From: Amphibalanus amphitrite
Taxonomy: Eukaryota; Arthropoda; Thecostraca; Balanomorpha; Balanidae
DNA length: 64,000 nucleotides
Direction: 5' to 3'
Assembly (NCBI RefSeq): GCF_019059575.1
Contig: NW_024883006.1
Span: 88,474-152,473 of the forward strand
Shown here: piece after piece, positions 57,161 to 64,000 of the stretch
Numbering within the stretch: the stretch's first letter is position 1
How the letters are laid out: every line of letters starts with the position of its first letter
The notes under the pieces: model-generated
Databases searched by the model: none
Told to the model about the DNA's origin: nothing
The model's input: only the letters and a program-made list of their open reading frames with translations
Made by a program: the position numbers and the translations under genes

Positions 57161-57244
57161 CACCGCTCCGACCCGACCTTTGACCCGAACCTGCACCTGC
57201 CCGTGCTGCTGGAGCTGACCAAGCCTCTGCGCGGGGCCTGCTGA
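57161..57244 (+). CDS. CAMKMT: CAMKMT exon h (C-terminus and stop)
   Basis: The exon follows acceptor CCCTCCCCAG in phase 0. It codes HRSDPTFDPNLHLPVLLELT and KPLRGAC, then TGA at 57242-57244. The D-x-N-L-H-L-P-x-L-L-x-L-T-K ending matches the family C-terminus, so the protein is complete at this end. Confidence 0.94.
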   Translation, partial: HRSDPTFDPNLHLPVLLELTKPLRGAC

Positions 57245-57339
57245 CGACGCCGCCCGGGCGCCGGGCACGGAGGGCCGCAGCGAGGCTAGCGGGTGAGGAA
57301 TGGGGGACCCGGGAGGGACATAGTGGCGGTATAACGGGA

Positions 57340-57595
57340 CTTGGGGGACAGGGAACGGGACGTGGGGGACCGGGTAGGTACGGGACATGGGGGGGGGACG
57401 GGACATGGGGGACTGGGGACGGGACGTGGGGACCGGGTAGGTACGGGACATGGGGGACCGGGCACGGTACATGGGGGACCGGGCACGGGACATGGGGGGC
57501 CGGGCACGGGACATGGGGACCGGGTAGGTACGGGACATGGGGGACCGGGCACGGGACATGGGGACTGGGGACGGGTGGACACGACGGGACACGGC
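57340..57595. repeat. Minisatellite GGGACATGGGGGACCGGG after CAMKMT
   Basis: About ten units of 20-30 bp share CGGGACATGGGGGACCGGGC or a near form. It lies in the probable 3' UTR or just beyond. Confidence 0.88.
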
Positions 57596-59465
57596 ACTCT
57601 ACTTTGATGGGCTTCATTTTGTTTTTACCATCAAGTAAGAATTTTAATAGCTTCTCTCCTTTTTAAGAATGCTCCCAACGGTAGTTTAGTAACTTGAATA
57701 GTTGCACTTCCAGGCTAGTGTGCTTCAGAGTTCATTAAAAATAACCTGCCCTTTTATCCTGGCATTTAACCATGCCACCCTAAGAAATAGCAGTCTGCCG
57801 GTGCGCGGCATTGTTACACCGTTGCCTGGATGATTTTGTTCTTAACATTGTTTTTTTTTGTATTGCAGATGTGGGGGAGCGCTGGCTGGATTGGCTAGGA
57901 GCCGGTGTTTGCACAGTGATGGAGAGGTCAGATGGCGCTGGTAGCGGGATCCGACAGGTAGCGGGCGGCGGCGGTTCAGGCAGCGCTGGCGGCCCGCCCG
58001 GCCCACCGGCAGTTCAGGCAGCGCCGGCAGCTGGCGGCTCACCCGGCAGCTCTGAGCCGGTCAGCTGGCGGCCCGCCCGTCCCACCGGCCGTCAGCAGCG
58101 CCGGCAGCTGTGAGTCGGTCAGTGAGGGTCGTATCGCCCAGCCGCCGGATTTTATGAATATACTGTTTCGTGGATTTGAAAATTGCCTAATGCATTTCAA
58201 CTGTCAAGTCGTCTACACTGTTTCATGTTAACTGTGCATTAATCCTACTGATAATCTGTACTGTTCTGTTTTGTGAGATTTAAATGGTCTGTCTTTTTGC
58301 ATGCTTTACATGCTCTAGATTCTAGAGTCTAGAATATTGTTATATTGTAGTGTAGTTATTTTTTCAGCGAGTGCTGGCTGGCCGATCGGTTGTATCATTT
58401 CTCATCTGTTTCAGTTGCCCCAGCAGCGGCCGCCAGGAGATCGCTGATAGTCGCGTAACAGCACATGGAAACGGCTCGATGGAATAGAAATCAGGTCAGT
58501 CGGCGGTATACAGTACATGTAGGATCCCGGTTGCATAGGATCCGACTGTCGGCTGGACTTTGAGCAAGCTGCTGTGTTCGGCTGAGACGTGTTCAGAGGT
58601 GACTGTGAATTGTGATGGCCGCACGATTCTGCACTAATGAGTAGCCAAACATCACTGTAATTGAGGGGTCGAATTTCATCAATATCACACACAACTTCTA
58701 GCATGGAGGCAGCTGATGCTTCATTATGTTTTGCATTGCTATGCTAGTGTCTGCTCTTTGTTGATGTTTCGACATCGAGCCATGTGTCTTCGTGTCTAGG
58801 CCTGTGCTGTTTCGTCCACCGTTTTCTTTTTTTCAGGTGGAATGAACAGGCTGTTGATGAAGCAACGAACCAGATGTCTGAACCTGTTCAGCCCGTCTGT
58901 TCTGTGCACGCATTGACGGTCGTCGGAACTGCCGCGCCCTAGCCTCGCCTTGCCGTGTACCTTTTTATTTCGTAGAATAGCTAGAACTAGCAAATTGGAC
59001 GTCTTCGCCCTTAACATACAGCACCTAGTAAGCTAGTGAAATACGGATTTGCTGATTCACTGAAGACTCTTCAGAACACTGAGCCAAAGATGTCAGCCAC
59101 TCAGTTTACCGTTATGTGGTGATAGTCGAGGGCTGGGTTTCGTCTATGATCTGTTGGTTGTGTTATCCCTAGTCGCTCGGCGGCTGTGCCGGTTGATGTG
59201 TTCGCGCTGTTTCCCGCCCGTGTCGCCGGCTCGCCGCGGCTCCCCAGTGCACCGTTCCTCAGTGTGTGCGCTCACCTACCTCACACACGGGGAGGGCGGC
59301 GTCTGAGCAACGGCCCGCGCTCCGGCTACCAAAGCACACGCTCAGCTAAACATTCCTCCCAGCGCCTCGGCACAGCACGGGAGCTGATGAACTGCAGAGC
59401 TTTCAGGGCGGCGAGCGCAGGCCGTGGAGCGCTGCGACAGCTGCTCAGAGATAGAGGTCCACCCC
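57596..59465. other. Flank downstream of CAMKMT
   Basis: Non-coding. CAMKMT 3' processing should occur here or just upstream, but no unambiguous AATAAA can be tied to it. No gene is recognised. Confidence 0.5.
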
Positions 59466-59860
59466 TAGTCTCAGCAGGGTAGAGTCAGTGATAGAGGTCC
59501 ATACTTAGTCGCAGCAGGGTAGGGCTAGTGCCGGAGGTCCACCCTAGTCGCAGCAGGGTAGAGTCAGCGCCGGAGGTCCGGCCGTAGTCGCAGAGCAGGG
59601 TAGAGTTAGAGGCCAGGTTGTCACTGGTGATGCAGCGCGTGCTGTACGCGGCGCAGTATTTTGGCCAGGGTGAGTCCATGCGGCGCAGTATTTTGACCGG
59701 GGTGAGTCGGTGCGGCGCGGTATTTTGACCGGGGTGAGTCGGTGCGGCGCGGGTGTGTTGGCCGGGGCTCGGTCCGTGCGGCGCGGTGTGTTGGCCGGGG
59801 TGAGTCGGTGCGGCGCGGTGTGTTGGCCGGGGTGAGTCGGTGCGGCGCGGTGTGTCGATG
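59466..59860. repeat. Two adjacent minisatellites
   Basis: About four units of 35-40 bp with CGCAGCAGGGTAGAGT and GAGGTCCA (59440-59610), then about six units of 30-40 bp with GGGGTGAGTCGGTGCGGCGC (59665-59860). Confidence 0.85.
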
Positions 59861-60714
59861 ATTGGTGTTTGTGATCGGTCTCTCACCCGGGTGGCCGGGT
59901 GCGGGCCGGTGGACAGCGGACTGGTCCAGGAGGTGGGCCGGTGCGCGTCCTGTGCGCGGCGGCTCGGAGACTGTGTGTGACCCGACCGGGACAGGTCGCG
60001 CCAGCTGACCGTGACAGGTCGCGCCAGCTGACGGTGACAGGTCGCCCCAGCTGGTCCGAAAACGAACTGGATGGTGGCCTGACTTGGAAAACTGCCATAG
60101 GCGAATGTAGCTTGCTTCATCCTTAGCTCAGCGACCTCGCGGAACAATTTTCGTTTGAGCGTCTTCAAATGGCATATCAGCATTGTTTCGTTGATACTCA
60201 GGTGTGTTCCATTTGTTGGTTATGCGGTGTAAAACTAAACTTGTATGCACTTGACGGGTTTCGTTGAAGAATTAGTTCTTTGCTCGGTGTTTGATGTTGG
60301 GCATTGTCTCCGTTATTGGAATGTTTGTCAGTGGCCGATGTTTTGTATGTTTGGTTGCTGAACATGCTGTCTATGTTCTCTCTGCGTTTCAATTGCCGGT
60401 TTCCTCACTGGAGGGCGGTATGGATCGAGCAGTGTTTCATGGGCCAACGCCCTCAGACTTCTTTCGCTCCCCTGTTAGGGCGCTTTCAAGAAATCGACCT
60501 TTTGTCTGGAGCCGTTAGTAGCGGAGCACCGGTGGAGCGCAGACCGTTTAGTGGGGGAATACCGGTGGGACATGCACCCACTGGGGCTGACAGTCACTGA
60601 CTGAGGCTGGACCAGCTTGCCCAGCACTGCGTCCCATGGCTGCCGGAGCTCTGCATTGTTCTGCTGAGTAGCCCTTTGGGACACCATGGTCTTGCGGAGA
60701 GCGTTGAAGCGCGC

Positions 60715-60875
60715 GCCGTGCCTCGTCCTCCCTCGTCCTCCTCGCCCAACGGCGCCTCGTCCTCCCACGTCCTCCCTCGTCCAACGGCGCCTCGTCCTCC
60801 CTCGTCCTCCCTCGTCCAACGGCGCCTCGTCCTCCCTCGTCCTCACGCGCCGCGCCTCGTCCTCCTCGCCTAACC
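60715..60875. repeat. Tandem repeat CCTCGTCCAACGGCGCCTCG
   Basis: About four units of 30-36 bp. The frames (REDEAPLDEGG on the minus strand) are repeat products and not genes. Confidence 0.88.
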
Positions 60876-63800
60876 GCCGTAAATGATGCCGCCGAATTCA
60901 ATTTTAGATGTAAGCTGACAAACGGCTACTGGGAGTCGCGCGGAGTGCAGCGATGAGTGGGGACCACTGGCCGGCGCGCAGCCGGGGCCCGCTCGTTCGA
61001 TGGAGTGCCCCTGCCGCTATCTGTGGGTAATAGGTAAACACGGGGATTGGAAGCACCGGTGAACCGACGACTAAAATTGGTTTGGCCTCCTCCTCCTCTG
61101 CCCTCTTCCTCCCTGACATGTTCATCCATCCCCAGGTCAAACGGTTCGATTACTCTCAAACTTAGCAGCCCTGCCTCGGTCGGACTTGCTGGCACCACTG
61201 CGCCTTGGTGCGTGCTTAACTTTCAAGAGAGGCTGTAGGTATGTGGATTGTGGGTACATACACTGCGCACCCTAATTCATATTTTGTTTATTGCTATTCA
61301 AAGCATCTCGTGGAGCAGTGGTGAGAGGGAAACCCTTCATCATAGTGCACTGTGCAATGTGCATACCTACTTTCTCGGAACGCTTGCGTTTCTCGCGTGT
61401 CCTTTTGAGGTCTGCGCCGACTCTGGTTACATTGTGCGGTGCACTGGAGTGGCGGAGCGTCCCGGACGTCCTCGGGTGAGTGCCGGCCCGGTGCGACTGC
61501 GCAGTGCAGTGGTGAGGACGCGCCGGGAGGGTCGGACACACCCCCGGCGGGCCGGACGTCCCCCCTCCCCCTGCCTCAGTGATGTGCACGCGCCTCGCGC
61601 GGGGCCTGCGGCTGCGGGGGACACACCCCCGCCGGGCCGGACGTGACCGCTCTGACCCCGCTGACCGCTGCGCCTCAGTGACGTACCGGCGCGGTGCCAC
61701 ACCCGCCGCGTATACCGCGGGATGGCCGTGCCAGCCGCCGCCGCCAGTCCTCAGCAGCGACCAATAACAATGGCCCCGACGCGGTTCCTTACAATAACAA
61801 AAATACCTCGCCAGTGCGCCGCCACTCGACAGGATATAAAGCGCGCAGCGTAAGACAATAAACGGCGCGGCCGGGCTCCACCCGGCGGTCAGTGCGACCA
61901 CCGCCAGTACCTACCTATAATACCTACGCATTTAGGTACACAATGATAAGAAGCAGTTTAAATCGACTATCCTTCGATTCTGCTCAAAATCAGTGAAAAG
62001 GTAGCAAATGAAGTCTATCATAATTTTAACGCGATTTTTGCGACGCTTTTAATAAAGTCCGCGACCCGCTTGGGCTCAGGGATTGCCACGCCGTACTTGC
62101 GAGGAGGGGGTGAACACCCCCTCTCCATTCTAACTCGACTCCTGGGCCACGTAGCGTCTAGCGACACGCGGTAATGTCCGTGAAGTTAGCCAACATCCAA
62201 CACAACACAATTTGCAACGTTGAGCTATAGCCATAGAAACTGGGTTATAGGTCAATGCGACCACGCTTGTGTTGAATATCCCCCTTAAAATTCCATCAAA
62301 ACTCAAAAGAACGGACCCCACCCCAAAAAAAACCTTTTAAATGACAGATTGTAGGTACCTTTTTCCGGAAAAACGGTGCATTGCACGGCGTTGCAACTGC
62401 TCCCATATGGAAGAACGGCCTAAAATGCAGGTAGGTCATCTTTCCGATTTTATTTAAGGAGCCCTTGTCCATTAAAAAGCATTTTAGGGCGGTCTTTTTT
62501 AGAACGCCCTAAAATGCAGTTGGGTCATCTTTCCGATTTGTATTTAGGTAGGGGACCATTAACCCGCGCCCCACTGGGGGGGGGGGGGTATTCATAGCCC
62601 AGCCCCCTCCCGTTTTTCTGCAATAGCTTCCAAACCGCTTGACGTACCTATCGACGCCAAACTTTCAGTACCTTCGGCTGCATCAAATTGACACCTTTTG
62701 TCAAAATATGTCGGCCGGAAATGACGTCAGAGTGACGTCATGCTCGGCCGATTTCGACGCAAAACATTGAACCACGGCAATCGCTCCCAAGAGCTCAGTT
62801 TTTAAGCTAGATCCAATTTCTTTGCATGAGAGGACTCAGAATAGACTGCGCTATCACACTGTTATCTCGGATTTTCAAAAGTTTGAAAATTTTGAAAATC
62901 ATATACCTAATAACAAAATTCATTTTTTTAACTTTTTGCCTTTTCGAAAAAAAAAACGGAATACCTACATGTGATAGAACACATGCTCATGACTTATACC
63001 TACCCTAGCAAGTTTTAGCTGAATACCTACCTATCTTCAAAAATGGCCAAGTTGTAGGATAAGGTGCCTAATTAGCGACCCCCTTAATTTGAACCGTCAT
63101 TGCTCACGCTCTGTGGGTGCCACTGTATTACTGGCTTGATTTTCAGAGAGATCGTTCATTTTTCTATTAAAATATAGTCATTTTCTGCCCCAATATTCAC
63201 TAACTTATTTGTAGTGAGCATTTTGGCAACACATTGCAAAAAACGCTAATAGAGAACTCTTCCCGATTAGCGACCGGGGAGGGTCGCTAATAAGTCTATG
63301 GGTTTACCCATATTAAAAATGGCAAAAAAATGCGACGCCTGAAAAGATGAAATATGATCTCAAAAAGGTAACCTATACGCAAAGCACTCAATCACTCGAA
63401 CAGGGACGTTTATCCAACACATTTACGCAAGTAAAAACTGATCACGTGATGCAACGAAGGCGAAAAGAAGGCGGAAACCCAAATTTTGCGGGCTATCTCG
63501 CATGATATTCGAGGTCCGCGCTGAATTCGGCACCCCTGCAGTCAGTGACGACATTTGGCATCCCTGCCACACATTGCAAGCTTCAGCAACACCTCATTTT
63601 CATTTCTCTCTTTCCCCTTTCTTTCCCTTCTTGAGCTATTTGCGACCATGTCAGGCGCAAATAGGAAATATGAGTTGCAACACATTTTTAACCGCCATGC
63701 TGTGCACAGTTGAGCGATTCACTATGGGAAAACGGCAATCAATTGAAAAAGGAATGTCGATTCGGAATAAAAAGGCGCATCATCCTAATGAGCATCGCTT

Positions 63801-64000
63801 TTCATCAGAGAGGGCCCAAACACACGTTTTGGATAAGAAACTCGTTACTTTTATTTAAACTCACCTGAAACGTCCCACCAGAAACATCGACGACCGGAAA
63901 ATAATTTAATTTGATAACCAAAGTATGGCTGACCTTTTGACGATGTTTTGCCCCGTTTTCTCCTGCCAGTTTTTCTGTAGGGAGGTAGGTCGCAAATCGG
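60876..64000. other. Distal flank, no gene recognised
   Basis: This becomes AT-rich after about 61.9 kb. A duplicated segment CGCCCTAAAATGCAG...GTCATCTTTCCGATTT occurs at about 62410-62460 and 62502-62548. The segment 62556-62720 resembles the inverse of the dispersed remnant near 47410-47640. TTAGCGACC motifs occur in opposite senses near 63073 and 63267-63290. A 118-codon frame at 63502-63858 (+) is unrecognised and has no support as a gene. Confidence 0.5.

Larger units (their letters stand above)
48167..57244 (+). other. CAMKMT: CAMKMT gene (first exon not found)
   Basis: Eight exons with agreeing phases code about 270 residues of calmodulin-lysine N-methyltransferase, which trimethylates calmodulin at Lys115 using S-adenosylmethionine. 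The vertebrate protein is about 323 residues, so only the N-terminal 40-50 are missing. Hallmarks in order: VVRQFQSLGVF, FNNTGNVC|VWPSEEV, the AdoMet motif LEVGGGMTCLAGL, LLTDGNE, SADCLFFDD, VVAPPRSGTLDRF and a C-terminal LHLPVLLELTK. Exon boundaries at R|H, C|VWPSEEV and AD-C match those I recall for the vertebrate gene. Five of its introns carry minisatellites and four of these include a copy of a splice site. Confidence 0.93.

Noticed and set aside
56285..57592. 435-codon minus-strand frame with SVTQS and PMSRARSP repeats
   Set aside because: It is antisense to CAMKMT exons g and h and composed of tandem repeats.
57811..58113. 100-codon frame after a TTGTATTGCAG acceptor-like sequence
   Set aside because: CAMKMT already ends with a stop at 57244, and the frame is low-complexity glycine/proline without a family.
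63502..63858. 118-codon frame as a gene
   Set aside because: It has no recognisable domain, biased composition or splice context to support it.

Overview
This is eukaryotic, arthropod (most likely crustacean) genomic DNA. It is GC-rich and full of minisatellites and DNA transposons, and its genes are split into small exons with GT-AG introns. Long GC-rich open frames are common here and are nearly all artefacts; the real genes were found by joining short exons with matching splice phases. The species cannot be fixed from the sequence. A crustacean is suggested by the gene content, and a barnacle-like lineage is only a guess.

Gene 1, minus strand, from about 46.07 kb to position 1 and beyond the window, is the 5' half of a hypervariable Dscam gene. 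In gene order it holds: exon 1 with ATG and signal peptide (46066-46009); exon 2 (38404-38226) and exon 3 (24777-24639), which make Ig1; a cluster of 15 alternative exon 4 copies (13638-8450), each coding the first half of Ig2; constant exon 5 (5209-5060), the second half of Ig2; and the start of an alternative exon 6 cluster, with 14 copies in view (3517-207), each coding the first half of Ig3. Every junction phase agrees: 1 after exon 1, 0 after exon 2, 1 after exons 3, 4 and 5, and 2 after exon 6. One further exon-6-like sequence lies inverted at 4070-4199 (+). These two clusters alone allow at least 210 ectodomain combinations.

Gene 2, plus strand, 48.17-57.24 kb, is calmodulin-lysine N-methyltransferase (CAMKMT). 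Eight consecutive coding exons, including the stop codon, were assembled; the first exon was not found. The two genes lie head to head. The space between their recognised coding parts is about 2.1 kb and probably holds both promoters.

The rest is introns and flanks: two copies of one hAT-type element with perfect 8-bp target duplications (17954-19716, 36311-38031), an unrelated hAT-type element with its own 8-bp duplication (43544-44967), a dead Tc1/mariner element (41342-42661), a large foldback element (34006-35202), a 1.9 kb element with terminal inverted repeats and a decayed ORF (25410-27295), a long CT microsatellite, and many minisatellites.

The most unusual observation is that at least seven minisatellites in both genes are built from an exon-intron boundary and so carry many copies of a real splice site. 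The clearest is a 48-bp unit repeated 16 times at the end of one CAMKMT exon, which stays in frame across about 13 copies. The second is that neighbouring exon 4 variants are separated by gaps as short as 23-46 nt, too short to be spliced as introns, which would prevent adjacent variants from being joined.
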